The position numbers were made by a program, and so were the translations under genes. Below the pieces are notes generated by a model. The model was not told where the DNA came from. It saw nothing but the letters and a program-made list of their open reading frames with translations, and made no database searches. Positions 11,605 through 22,070 of a DNA stretch of 64,000 nucleotides are shown here, piece by piece; the stretch's first letter is position 1; each line of letters starts with the position of its first letter. The DNA is from Scilla litardierei (lineage: Eukaryota > Streptophyta > Magnoliopsida > Asparagales > Asparagaceae): the NCBI GenBank assembly GCA_030789695.1, contig CM061142.1:353065486-353129485 (forward strand), in the 5' to 3' direction.

Positions 11605-12252
11605 TGTCATGCCCCGCTTCCCTAAAATGGAGGCGAGACGTGAAAAGGTCCGCACGAGAGTGGAGCTGTGAAGCCCCAAACCCGATAAGCGTCAATAAAA
11701 CATAAGCAAGTCCCTGTAACCACAAACGGAACAACAATAATAACACAAGGAGAGACAGAAATAAAATCTCAAATCTCAGAATTCGTCCAACATGAAAAAA
11801 AATAAGTACAACATCCAGAAAAGCCACCAGGCTAAAAGAAAGAGTCTAAAGGCCTAACACACGGCCAACACTACAAACATCAACAAAGCATGGGTGCTAC
11901 GCACCGATAACTAAAAGCAGTCTAAAGCAAAAGGGAAAGCTCTACGAGGACACTAAGACTGATTTCCAGTGTCCACGAAGTCCTCGATCAACGCGGGCTC
12001 TGACTCAGCGTCAGCTAACACCACGTCCTCAACGACAAACTCAGGCTCAGGATCTAACATGTGTCACCCAAAAGAGAAAAGGGGCACATGTCAGCAAGTC
12101 GAAGGACTTGTGCAAGGAAACTGAAAGAAAGGTAAACTAACAACCTAGCACTTAAAGTATGGTGCATGGCATGGCAAGTATCGTATGGAAGTAACAAGTA
12201 AAGTACAATTATCAAGTAACAAGTGGTAGGTGTGACATGTATTGTCAAGTAA

Positions 12253-12366
12253 CAAGTACAAGGGATCACCCACACGCATGTGAGCGCCCTATTGCCCGCA
12301 GGCTGTATTCAAGTACAAGGGATCACTCACACACAGGCGAGTGCCCTATTGCCTGCAGGCTGTATT
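12253..12366. repeat. Two tandem 57-bp units in the chromovirus LTR
   Basis: Two consecutive copies of a unit starting CAAGTACAAGGGATCAC and ending GCAGGCTGTATT. The same pair occurs in the other LTR at about 30151-30263. Confidence 0.75.
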
Positions 12367-12492
12367 GAGCTCGTTTTCTGGACCACGAGCCAGATTTGTA
12401 ATTGGCCTAGGGTTGTGCCCGCAAAACGGGTGCCTAGCCGGAACAAGTAGCACTAGTATGTAGCGATGCTACGCAATCACGATGAGTGTTCA

Positions 12493-12680
12493 ATCATGCA
12501 ATGACATGAGCAGATATTCGCGTACCGTTAATTGAATTTAAACATGACAGGCAAAATGCAATGACATGAACAGATATTCGCGTACCGTTAATTTAAATTA
12601 AACATGGCAGTTAAAGATGCATGGATAACATGAACAGTTAATACGTGTACCGTTAATTTAAATTAAACGTGACATACAAG
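12493..12680. repeat. Three tandem copies of a ~62-bp unit in the chromovirus LTR
   Basis: Each unit runs from ATGCA...ACATGA through CGTACCGTTAATT to TTAAACATGACA. The same triplet lies at about 30391-30575 in the other LTR, so it existed before insertion. Confidence 0.7.
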
Positions 12681-13127
12681 CATGATGAGGGTGACGGACC
12701 AAGCTTCGTTTTCAAGCTAGGTCAATGGCGTCCAGACGGCTATCCTTTCACCGTCTAGTCTCTTTTACGCTAAAGCAAGGCAATGGCCTAAGACATGGCC
12801 CAAATCAAGAGAGGCAAGTTTCACTTGCCTAGCACCGAGGATGACGATCAACGAGGCCGTCACACTAATGCTAACTATGTGACGTGCGTTTATATTTCAT
12901 ATATTCACTCACGTTTTCTTTTGTGTTTCTCCGTGTTTTTCCACCGTCTCTTATTCGTTTTCGTGTATTTTCCCGTTTTCTTTCACTTTTCTTTGTTTTT
13001 CCATGATTGCAGGGGATTGACCACGTAGGGGACATTTAACAATGATATCCCAAGTCCCCGGAGCAACGGGAGAAGTCACGCGTGATCTAGGGGGGTCAAA
13101 CGCCAAAGAATTCATCTTTCAGCCCCT

Positions 13128-13496
13128 CACCCGGTCGGTTGGTCATCTCCAACCGATCGGGTGATGCACGCGTGCACCACCCGGTCTCTGCCGCAGCTCA
13201 CAAAGAAGTCACCCGACCGGTTCGCAGACCGGTTCAGCGGAGGCTGTTCTCTGTTTTCTCGAAGCAAAACGCCAACCGATCGGGTGACTCTCACCCGATC
13301 GGTTCACCTGTAGCTGAAGAAGAAGAGCTGAAGACACGGACGTCGAACCGATCGATTCACCCGACTGCTTCAAGATCCAACCGGTCACTCAAGAACTCAC
13401 CCGACCGGTTCATGTGATCGGGTGAAAGCCCGTCGTTTTCTGTTATTAATTTGTAACGGATCAACCGATCGGTTGACTTGTCAACCGATCGGTTGA
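13128..13496. repeat. Array of CAACCGATCGGTTG-type palindromes in the Athila-2 U3
   Basis: About 13 copies of a 14-16 base motif with core CCGATCGG or CCGACCGG, flanked by CAA/CAC and TTG/GTG, lie in both orientations within 370 bp. Two perfect TCAACCGATCGGTTGA palindromes (13461, 13481) end the array. The same array is at about 22319-22686 in the 3' LTR and a related one is at 17597-17943. Confidence 0.85.
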
Positions 13497-13506
13497 TGCG
13501 AAGGTC

Positions 13507-13515
13507 TATAAATAG
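13507..13515 (+). promoter_or_regulatory. TATA box of Athila-2 5' LTR
   Basis: TATAAATAG ten bases after the last palindrome; repeated at 22697-22705 in the 3' LTR. Confidence 0.7.
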
Positions 13516-14446
13516 AACCCCTAGGGTTCCAGAAACGGGAGCTGTTATTTTTTCTACTATTTTATTTCCTTGTGACGGCTGTAATTGTTACTCTTTTGTA
13601 AGTTTTCAGATCTTTCTAAAATTTTAGTATTGTCTTTATTACTCTATTACTTCCGCATTGGAATTGTCCGATTATGATTCCAACGGTTAAATTTAATTTA
13701 GATCGCTTTTTCATGAATTTTTGTGAGTAGTTCCCAAATCTGGGATTTTGGTGAAAACCCCTTCGGGGGCTCTTCCTGATGCGTCCATAGGGTTAGGAAA
13801 TCGATAGGGAGTAGGAATCTAACGGTTACGCGGGGTGTTTCATTGTCATCGGCGGGAAAAAGACCGCCTTTGACCGTTGGGCCAAGGGGGAATAAACTTG
13901 GCGGTTGACTCCCTAGCCATAGCTCACACCCTTAGCGTAGACGCCGAATCCTAGCACACGGGAGCGGCAGGATGAGATGTTGGGAGATATCGTTGCGGGC
14001 TTAGTGCTCTCAGGATCGATCAGTGTTAATGGACACGGGAGTGCCCACTGATCGAATCCGGGAAGTCCGGTGTATCATCCTGGGCACCGACCGGAATATC
14101 GGGCCCATGGGACGCCAGTACCACTTTCAGAGGCAACGTCTCACCATTAGACCCTAATCCCGATCGCTATCCATACCCGTAGGCCGTATCGGCGAGAGTC
14201 TCTCGTCGAGTTGGAAACCAAAGTCCCGGGTTTTCTTTCTTGTTGTTCATACCCATTTATTTCCTTTTGTGACAACCATTCACTCGATTCGGGCTAGCTC
14301 GCCCCTCGGGGTGATTTTGGTCCTACCTGACCCAAGCACAACCTCGCCTCCCTGAGTTCGATATTCCCGCACCCTACACTAACCGTGAAACTTGCGGTAA
14401 ACGACACCACGCCGCCGCGACTCAAGCGGGCCGCCGGTCAAGTTTA

Positions 14447-14464
14447 TGGCGCCGTTGCCGGGGA
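14447..14464 (+). other. Primer-binding site, tRNA-Asp type (Athila-2)
   Basis: TGGCGCCGTTGCCGGGGA six bases after the 5' LTR. Complementarity to the 3' end of tRNA-Asp is the known primer choice of Athila elements. Confidence 0.93.
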
Positions 14465-14609
14465 GGCAACGTGCTTGTTATTTTAGGATCTCTTGAACCC
14501 TCGTGTCTAGCTCATATCCCTACCTCGCGATAATTTTCGCATTCTCCTTTTTCTTTTTCTTTTTTATTTTTCTTATTTTTATTTCTTATTTCATCTGTTT
14601 CTTTCCCAC

Positions 14610-17035
14610 TTGTCGCTTCACGGGTGTTTGTTGTTTTTCATGCGCAGGAGTTCAAGGAGTCTTGACGACTTGATTCCCCTCGATCCAGAGATTAACGCCA
14701 CCCTTAGGCGTTTGGCCGCCGAGAAGCGAAGAAGAGACGATCCCGAATCCATGGAGGAGAACACCCCACCTCACAAGTCTCTGCTGGAGTACTCGATGCC
14801 ATCCATCGAGTCGACTTCCGCCATCCGATCTCCAGCTATTGCGGCCCAAAGCTTTGAGCTGAAGCCGTCTCTAGTGACATGGATCCAGCAGGACCAGTTT
14901 GTGGGTGCACCCATGGAGAGCCCGATCGAGCACCTGGACTCCTTCTTGGAGAAGTTTGACACCTTCCGGATTAATGGTGTCACGACAGAGGCTATCCGTC
15001 TGAAGCTGTTCCCCTTCTCTTTGCGAGACAAAGCCAAGCAATGGCTAAGGGGGAAGGACCCCAACACTTTCAACACCTGGGAGAAGCTCTCCAACGCTTT
15101 TCTGACGAAGTTCTTTCCTCCGGGGAAGACCATGAAGTTGAGGAGTGAGATCTCATCCTTCTCCCAGGCCAGCCACGAGTCCTTGCATGAAGCTTGGACG
15201 AGATATAAAGAGATGCAAAGAAGATGCCCTCACCATGAGCTTCCGAAGTGGCAGATTATTAATCTGTTCTACAATGGGTTGAGGGATGACCTGAAATCTT
15301 CTATGGACGCCGCGGCTGGGGGTTCCTTCATGTCTAGAAGCGAGGAGGATGCCGGGCATATTCTGGAAAATATGGCATCCAACAATGAGTGGTGGTGTGA
15401 CGAGAGAGCCACACCAAGATCCGGGGGTATACACAGAGTCTAGGACGTCGACAAACTTTCAAGCAAGTTCGACTTGCTTTCGACCCAGATCTCCGCACTA
15501 ATGGTAGGAGCCGGTGGGGCCGGTACACAGCAAATTTCTGCGGTAGAGTCCGAATTCTTTGGGGAATTCGACGGTGGTGACATCTCACCACCGTTGGATC
15601 AGGCGAGCGCACTATTTTACAACCCTACGGTGAATGCGCCGTATCCGCCAAGGACAAATTCCATCCCGGCCTACTCTCCAAACAACCGGAACCACCCAAA
15701 CTTCAGTTACCGGCCACCATTTCAGCCCTCACCGCCTCAGCAGCCGCAGCAACAAACTTATCAGCCGGCTAGGCCACAGCAGCAACCATTTCAGCAGCAA
15801 CCATTTCAGCAACAAACTCAGCAACAATCTTACGCCCCCAGGACTCAGCAGCCGTTCCAGCAGCAGCAGCAGTATGGCCAACAGAGGGCCGTCTCTCCGG
15901 TTGAGTCTCTCTTGACTCAATATATTACCAACCAGGAGAGAATCAACCAAAAGCTGGAAATGGGTCAGCGGACCCTCACGGACCAAGTAACCCAGCTGGG
16001 GTTACAAGTGGCGAACCTTGCAGGGTCACAAAACCAATTGCCGCCACAACCGGAGGTGAACCCGAGGGGAGCAACCCAAACATCGGCACTCGTGCACGAG
16101 CACGCGAATGTGTCCGCTATCGTTCTGAGAAGCGGGACACAAATTCCTACTAGAGTGCCCCCTAGCAACCCGGAAGCACCATTGGTCGTTGAGAAACCGA
16201 TCGAAAAATCATATGACGCCGGTGCTTCGTCATCAAATCCTATGACTCCGGAGGGAGCCTCTGAAGAAGAGAAGAAGAAGGAGGAAGAGAGCCTGAAAGT
16301 GTATAAACCCGTTGTGCCATTTCCACAACGGTTGGCTCAGGCAAAAATTGATGAGAAATATGGCAAGTTCTTCGCCATGGTCAAGGACCTAAGCCTGCAA
16401 ATCCCCTTCCTAGAAGCAATCGAAACAATCACCTCCTATGCAAAATTCTTGAAAGATTTGGTGACTAGAGGGTCTAGAAAGGAGAAAGTAGTGCTGACGG
16501 CGGAATGTAGCGCTCTTATTCAGAGGGCGAACCTGCCGAAACTCAAGGACCCGGGGAGCTTCTCTATTCCTTGCACGATCGGGGCGGTGAAGATTCATCG
16601 TGCACTCGTCGATCTAGGAGCGAGTGTTAGCTTGATGCCCTTGTCGATGTATAGAAGGATAGTGATGGGTGATTTGGAGCCCACCGGTATGACCCTACAA
16701 CTAGCTGACCGGTCGGTCAAATATCCGGTGGGAGTTGTGGATGACCTCCCCGTAAATGTGAGAGGGATGCATGTGCCTATGGACTTTGTAGTCATGGACA
16801 TGCCCGAAGACGCACAAACCCCCATTATCCTGGGACGGCCTTTCATGGCCACTGCTGGCGTTCTAATAGATGTGAAGAACGGAAAACTCTCTTTGAACGT
16901 CAGCGGAGAGAAAGTTGAGTTCGATCTGGGATTATCCATGAAGCACCCCGATCCCCCTGATGACCCCCGGTGCAATTTGCTTGAGATAGAAGAAGAAAAA
17001 ACTGTAAAGGAGAGCTCCTGGGAGATTCTCCTGAG

Positions 17036-17071
<36 letters not shown>

Positions 17072-17075
17072 ATGA
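14610..17075 (+). pseudogene. Athila Gag-protease, one in-frame stop
   Basis: This is a structural protein with an aspartic protease. The frame is open except for one TAG at 15441-15443, after which it continues in the same frame. The gag core (retrotrans_gag type) covers about 14880-15310 with WLRGKDPNTFNTWEKL and a LHEAWTRYKEM block. A Gln/Pro-rich linker lies at about 15690-15880. The protease has the active-site block DLGASVSLMP (Asp codon 16611) and a downstream IILGRPFM block. A plausible start is ATG 14610 or 14640. The frame ends in a run of 33 C, giving a polyproline tail and a stop at 17073. No zinc knuckle is visible. With no RT after the protease, this copy would depend on other elements. 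Confidence 0.88.
17038..17070 (+). repeat. 33-base C homopolymer inside the gag-pol reading frame
   Basis: Uninterrupted C run at the end of the protease frame. It is slip-prone and decides whether the protease frame stops at 17075 or enters the frame open from 17077. Confidence 0.85.
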
Positions 17076-17076
17076 C

Positions 17077-17355
17077 TTGGGGGATTCAGAAGATGGAAAC
17101 GGCCCCGAGTACAAAGAAGCTGCTGGAAAACCGAGTGCAGCGAGAACGACCCCTCCCGGGTTCCCCAAGGCTCCTCCTGTGAGGAGAACGGGGAAAGAGC
17201 CCACGGACCTCACTAAAGACGAGGTCCGGATCCTGAAGAAAATGGCGGGAAGCGCCAACACCAAGGAAAAGCCCCCGGATCCCAAGAACAAGGGGGGTAG
17301 TCGAGCAAGTATTTCTTCAACCGCTGACTACTCCAAGGGCCTTCAGCTCCAATGA
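17077..17355 (+). CDS. Short Pro/Lys-rich frame after the C run, possible Gag-protease extension
   Basis: A 92-codon frame, offset by +1 from the gag-protease frame, open from just after the C homopolymer to 17355. It is hydrophilic with acidic, proline and lysine-rich segments and matches no RT motif. If the C run changed length by slippage it would be fused to the protease. Just downstream (about 17400-17465) is a GACGTTAAACAA...GGGAGGCAACCCATG stretch typical of the sequence after Athila integrase. The frame may therefore be the junction left by the loss of RT-RH-IN. I do not recognise a function. Confidence 0.4.
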   Translation: MGDSEDGNGPEYKEAAGKPSAARTTPPGFPKAPPVRRTGKEPTDLTKDEVRILKKMAGSANTKEKPPDPKNKGGSRASISSTADYSKGLQLQ

Positions 17356-17596
17356 GGAAGAGATGCCGAAATTTGGGCATCACCCGTATCAACCACCATG
17401 AGCATCTCTTGCGGGCGTCGAGCCAACGACGTTAAACAAGTGCGCTTCATGGGAGGCAACCCATGTTCTAAACTTTTTTTCCAATATTTAGTGTTATTTT
17501 TTACTTTATTTTATCTATTTTTATAAATAAAATCAGCCGCGAGAACATCCGTTCGGGGACTTAAACAAATCTATTGGTTTTTGCAGGAAACAAGCC
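17356..17596 (+). other. Post-pol spacer of Athila-2
   Basis: Contains the GGGAGGCAACCCATG block at about 17451-17466 and a T-rich stretch ending TTTTTGCAG at 17577-17585, which looks like a splice acceptor upstream of ORF1. No gene. Confidence 0.55.
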
Positions 17597-17943
17597 CCAA
17601 CCGATCGGTTGATAACTCACCCGATCGGTTGGGATGTATCAGATACATGCCGAGATCTGTCCCCATATGACCCGATCGGTTGAGTAATGAAGAGACCGGG
17701 TGGCAGACCGGGTGAGCTGGGAAGAACTCTCGGAAATTTTTGGGGAATATCAACTGATCGGTTGAGTTCGAGAGCGATCGGTTGACGTGACCGGGTGAGC
17801 AGCCCTAAGTTCTCGGGAAAATGAGTGGAGCGGCCAACCGATCGGTTGACAAGTCAACCGACCGGTTCGCCTGTCGCATTTCTTCGGCAAGAATTTCGAC
17901 CTAACCGTCAACCGATCGGGTGACAAGTCACCCGATCGGTTCG
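17597..17943. repeat. Second CCGATCGG palindrome array, upstream of ORF1
   Basis: About 12 copies of the same motif type as in the LTR array, in both orientations (for example 17597, 17616, 17669, 17750, 17834, 17854, 17907, 17927). The intervening sequence differs from the LTR, so this is not simply a copied LTR piece. Confidence 0.85.
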
Positions 17944-17954
17944 ACTTAAAACCC

Positions 17955-17962
17955 TATATAAA
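17955..17962 (+). promoter_or_regulatory. Candidate internal TATA box for ORF1
   Basis: TATATAAA 12 bp after the last palindrome, followed by a C run and a pyrimidine-rich leader, 443 bp before the ORF1 ATG at 18405. The array-then-TATA geometry copies that of the LTR promoter. Confidence 0.55.
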
Positions 17963-18404
17963 CCCCCCCCCCCCCCCCCGACACCCGCTCGTTTTCACCC
18001 TCGCCCGATCGCAAAATCCGCCGTCGTTTCACCTTCCCCTCTTCCCCAACAACCGATCCTTACTCCCCCACGCCCTCTACTCCTCCATTACTCCCTCTCT
18101 CCACCTCCTCCATTAATACTTCCATCATCTTCACCGTCACCCCCCTTTTCATCTCGAGTTTGACCTAATTTTCCCCCAAACCACCCCCATTTCAAAAATT
18201 ATTGCCGAAGGAGTTCGCCGCGGCTCCATGCTACTCTCGTTGAACAGTGTGGGGACATCTACGAGCAAGCTCCGCCATTCCGCTTGGGTACACTCGCTCC
18301 TAAGCTCATATTTATATATTTGCCCTATTAATTGTGCTTGCTCGTTTGCTTGTGTTAGTGTGCATCCACTGTTTTTGCACTCATTCTTGCTCGCACACTC
18401 ACAC

Positions 18405-20423
18405 ATGGCTCGGGATAAGGATAAGGGGAAGGGAATTATGCGGGAAGAGGAGCCGTCTCGAAAGAGACGAAAACAAACACGCCCCCCTTCCCGTACACGA
18501 GCACTTACACTTGGCCCTCCTCCGCCTGTTATCCCCCCTGTGGACCCAATGTTGGGCCCGCATGGGTACATTTTTCGGAACCAGGAGCACAAAGATTTTT
18601 ACCGTAGGCTTGATGCTCGAGGGCATCTATCCACTAAGTTCCCGCACGCACATACACTTGTCGATCTCGGTGTCTTCACCGAGCTCGAATCTCTTTTCAC
18701 TAACTTAGGATGGTTAGCCTTTCTTAATGCACATGCCATATCCTACCCGGCACTCACACTCGAATTTCTCTCTACACTTGTTTGGGAGTCCGGGTCGATC
18801 ATTAAATTCAGGGTGCGTAACCGTAGTGTCACCACAAATCTGAACACGATTAATGTTATATTTGGTTTCCCCAATCTCGGGGATGATTCCATCCGACACT
18901 ACGGGTACACGCCCGAGTTTGATGTCGATCAATTCTGGTTCCGCCTCACATTGATCCGTGACTATCCCCGAGGAAGGGCCAAGGCCTCCTCCATCATTCA
19001 TCCCGTGTTTCGTTTAGCCCACAGGATCATTTCATCTACATTCTTTCCTAGGGACGAGTCCGGCACTGTGACTATCCCTGACCTTTTTATCCTTTGGGCC
19101 ATGACTTTTCCTTATGTCCGGGATGATGATGGAGTTAGCTTCAGGGCCCCTACCGTCCCCATCCATGGCAGCGATTGGCTTGTTTACAAGCTACTCGAGA
19201 TCAGCGGGGCCGGTAAGGGGAAGTTTTGTTGTGGGGGCATCATAACGATCATCTGCTCTCACGCCCAATTCAATATTACCATCCCCGATAATCTTCCAGC
19301 TGCCGCAGGACCCTCACATCTTGATATTGATGTCCTGCGGCACATCCACATGATTAAACCCCGCTCGGATGGCCGCTTCATATTTCATTATGGCCACCCC
19401 CCAGCCCCTTACACCATTCTGCCCAACCCCGCTCGCATGACCCTTGCTCTCGTGGGAGATTGGACTTTTCCTCCTGATCCCGACTTCTTAGCTGGGTTGA
19501 ATCTTCCTTTCTTTCCCGCAGACGCCCGCAGACCACCGTCCCCTACCGCCCACTTAGGCGAGCAGGATATCCCTGCGTCTGGGGGAGATTTAGGGGCTGG
19601 CCCGAGTCGTCCTGTTTCTGCTCCGGGACCGATCACGTCTGAGCACCTCTTTGCGGCCATTTCTGGCCTTGTCTCCTGTGCCGGCATGACCACTGCCGCC
19701 GGCACATCTTCGACCTTACCTGGCGGCACCACCTCTACCTCGCGTCAGTCTACATCTTTTGGTCGCCGTCAGGTATCTGCCCGTCTGGGACTTGAGAGGG
19801 AGGTCGCTGCCCTTCGTGAGCTCGCCATGTCCTCTGCTTCCTCGGACCCATCGCCATCCTCCTTTCTTACTCACCCACGTTTCCTCGCACTTGAGAGGAA
19901 CGTGGCCGCCATTCTCCGCCTTCTTACTCATATCCACGGACCACCTCCACCATCACCACCTCCACCTTCACCACCCCGACGATCTTCTCCTCCACCCACC
20001 CACACTTCCCCACATCCATCACCCCCCTCACCACATTCTTCTCCTCCCTCTTCACATCCCATCCCGGCATCCACTTCACCCCTCCCGACCACTTCCACCG
20101 CACCCACGCTACCTCCCTCCTCCTCCGTCACTCTATACGTGCGCCGGAGGAAATTGCCGGTGCGCTCCAGATCCCTCCCACCACCTCCCACTACCGTCAC
20201 CACCACATCTACTTCCTCCATTTCCATTCCTCTCACCACCGCCTTGATCGCCTTCCTACCACCACCACCCACCACCACCGACACTCCTCCCATTATTCAC
20301 ACCACCACTGCCCCTATTCCTCCGCCTCATTCCCCACTTCTCAGCGCACCCCCAGCCTCCCCCGACCACCCATCCACACCCTCTTCCGAGGAGGACGAGC
20401 ACTCACCTCCTCATGCTTTCTGA
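18405..20423 (+). CDS. ATHILA ORF1-like protein (env-position ORF), apparently intact
   Basis: A 672-residue open frame starting MARDKDKGKG. The frame is open upstream to 18228, but those residues look like translated leader, so I chose ATG 18405. The N-terminus has a basic cluster SRKRRKQTR that could be a nuclear localisation signal. Residues about 45-380 form the recognisable ATHILA ORF1 / putative plant transposon protein domain (LTLEFLSTLVW, RAKASSIIHPVFRLAHR, IDVLRHIHMI). A leucine-rich, coiled-coil-like segment follows near 440-505, then a Pro/Ser/Thr-rich tail of about 160 residues. No signal peptide or membrane span is seen in the chosen frame, which argues against an envelope protein. 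The ATHILA ORF1 product is of unknown function. Conservation of this frame while RT and integrase are lost suggests it matters to the element or was simply spared by the deletion. Confidence 0.8.
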   Translation: MARDKDKGKGIMREEEPSRKRRKQTRPPSRTRALTLGPPPPVIPPVDPMLGPHGYIFRNQEHKDFYRRLDARGHLSTKFPHAHTLVDLGVFTELESLFTNLGWLAFLNAHAISYPALTLEFLSTLVWESGSIIKFRVRNRSVTTNLNTINVIFGFPNLGDDSIRHYGYTPEFDVDQFWFRLTLIRDYPRGRAKASSIIHPVFRLAHRIISSTFFPRDESGTVTIPDLFILWAMTFPYVRDDDGVSFRAPTVPIHGSDWLVYKLLEISGAGKGKFCCGGIITIICSHAQFNITIPDNLPAAAGPSHLDIDVLRHIHMIKPRSDGRFIFHYGHPPAPYTILPNPARMTLALVGDWTFPPDPDFLAGLNLPFFPADARRPPSPTAHLGEQDIPASGGDLGAGPSRPVSAPGPITSEHLFAAISGLVSCAGMTTAAGTSSTLPGGTTSTSRQSTSFGRRQVSARLGLEREVAALRELAMSSASSDPSPSSFLTHPRFLALERNVAAILRLLTHIHGPPPPSPPPPSPPRRSSPPPTHTSPHPSPPSPHSSPPSSHPIPASTSPLPTTSTAPTLPPSSSVTLYVRRRKLPVRSRSLPPPPTTVTTTSTSSISIPLTTALIAFLPPPPTTTDTPPIIHTTTAPIPPPHSPLLSAPPASPDHPSTPSSEEDEHSPPHAF

Positions 20424-20756
20424 TTTCACCTCTTTTGTTTTTGACTCCCCCTTGCACATCTCTGCATTTCATCGATCACATCATTTCGCTAGCACTTTCT
20501 GGTCTAGCTTGGGGGACGTCTATTTTGGTGTGCTGTCGTGTTTTGTTTGTTTTTCTCATTTTTGTGTGTGTGCTTCTTTTTCATTTTTTGAGTGGCGTGC
20601 TTGTGTTTTATTTTTATTTTTATTTTCATTTTGTTTGATTTTGATTCTGATCTTTCCTTCTTTTTCAGTTTCATCTATGTGTTTTCCTGGTTTTCATTTC
20701 TTTTTGTGTCAGTGCGTATTCCCCCCATCATCATTGCCCTCCCGTACTCACTCATA

Positions 20757-20791
20757 TTGCATTGAGGCAATGCAAACTTCAGCTTGGGGGA
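20757..20791 (+). other. Stem-loop plus polypurine-like module
   Basis: Perfect 8-bp stem TTGCATTG / CAATGCAA with loop AGG, 5-nt spacer, then AGCTTGGGGGA (20781-20791). Confidence 0.65.
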
Positions 20792-22030
20792 GTCACACTG
20801 TGTGCGTCGTTTGAGTCCTTCTTTTCGTTTATTTGAGTCGTTTTTCTCCGTGTGTTTTCCTTTTCTCTTTTCTTCTCTTTTTTAGCTCTTTCTCCTAGAG
20901 ATGAATCCTATGATGAATCGCCACAAAGTCACACACACCTAGCATTGCATCGATAATCACACTCACTAACCCTAAGATTTCGAGTCCTCTTGCATTTCAC
21001 GCATCGTGAGTCCACTTAGCTTTTTGTGAGTCGTGTGTCGTGACTAGTATTTGGTGTGCTTCTGCTTTGTGATTTTACTTTATATACCTGTCCAGGAATG
21101 ACCCCTAGATTATCATGCTCCGATTTGAATATGCGGTATTTGTTTCCACTTTATGCATGCTATATTTATATCGTATACTTCAATTCGCATACGTCGGGAT
21201 TCCACAACTAAGGACTAGGATAACCCATTTATCATATGCTCTATTTAGCGAGAATAGTTTCCTTTGCCCGAGTGTTTAGATTTCGACTTCTTTTTTTTGT
21301 TTTACTTGGTGCAAATCCCCTCGTCGTGTACCGTTCTCCCACTTGGGAGAGTACACATGTGTATAGCCAAAAACCCAAAAATCCAAAAAAGGAGAAAAGA
21401 AAAGAAAAACCCAAAAAGAAAAGAAAAGAAAAATTGTGTATAGCCCAAAATCCAAAAAAATACAAATGCCCAAAACCCAAAAAAAAATTTCCGTGTGAAT
21501 ATTTTTTCATACTTGCCAAGAATAAAGGGAAGGCGAGAATTTGCACCGAGTGTTCTTCTCCACATCATCTCAACCCCCGTCGTTATCGAAAACACTTGGC
21601 TTAGGAACTTTTTAGCTAGTATCTAAGCTATAGTGGCATGATTTCCTTAACCCTAGTTGTGGAGTCCCCGATGCATGATGCGCTTCTATTCTCACTCTTC
21701 TCATGCATGCTTGAACTTATATTCGCCGCTTAATTCAATTCGGATCGATATTTTGGGTCATATCTTGGATTTGTGTATATCGAGCCTCATAGCACATCGT
21801 AGAAAGCATCACCATTTGCTAGCACATGACCACGCTCACTCGCGCTTCACTGCGTGGACCCACGACACTTATTTGGACTCGCTTTCCTAGGTTTAGTGGT
21901 GTGATTTGGCGTTTGCTTGCTTGGTGTGTCGTTTTTGATTTTGGTGGCTCTGATGGACGATCTAGGGCTTAGAGTTTTCTTTTTCTTTCTTCCTCTCTAT
22001 TTTTCCCTTCCGAGCTCCTACTCTCACTCG

Positions 22031-22067
22031 TCTTCCTCGAGGACGAGGAAGAGTTCAGTTTGGGGGA
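22031..22067 (+). other. Stem-loop plus terminal polypurine tract of Athila-2
   Basis: Perfect 9-bp stem TCTTCCTCG / CGAGGAAGA with loop AGGA, 4-nt spacer, then AGTTTGGGGGA and TTT before the 3' LTR at 22071. Confidence 0.75.
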
Positions 22068-22070
22068 TTT

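Larger units (their letters stand above)
11605..12879 (-). repeat. 3' LTR of the chromovirus, distal part
   Basis: Matches 29500-30774 closely. It continues at 23630 after the nested Athila-2. It contains two tandem repeats listed separately. Confidence 0.92.
12880..14440 (+). repeat. 5' LTR of Athila-2
   Basis: 1561 bp, ends TG...CA, a close match to 22071-23629. It includes a palindrome array (13128-13496) ending 10 bp before a TATA box at 13507. Confidence 0.94.
20424..22070 (+). other. 3' non-coding region of Athila-2
   Basis: T-rich stretch, then an A-rich tract (about 21364-21490), then mixed sequence to the polypurine tract. Polypurine-like motifs lie at 20506, 20781 and 22057. No credible gene; the short open frames are low-complexity. 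Confidence 0.75.

Noticed and set aside
17597..17943. CRISPR-like reading of the palindrome arrays
   Set aside because: Motifs alternate orientation, spacers are unequal and related, there are no cas genes, and the context is a plant retrotransposon.
18228..18404. Hydrophobic N-terminal extension of ORF1 that could be taken for a signal peptide
   Set aside because: It precedes a good start ATG at 18405 followed by a basic N-terminus like that of the Athila-1 ORF1 (ATG 234). It more likely is an open stretch of leader.
20413..20814. 133-codon hydrophobic frame after ORF1, possible second env-like protein
   Set aside because: It overlaps the T-rich 3' region and includes a polypurine-like motif. 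There is no counterpart of similar sequence in Athila-1.
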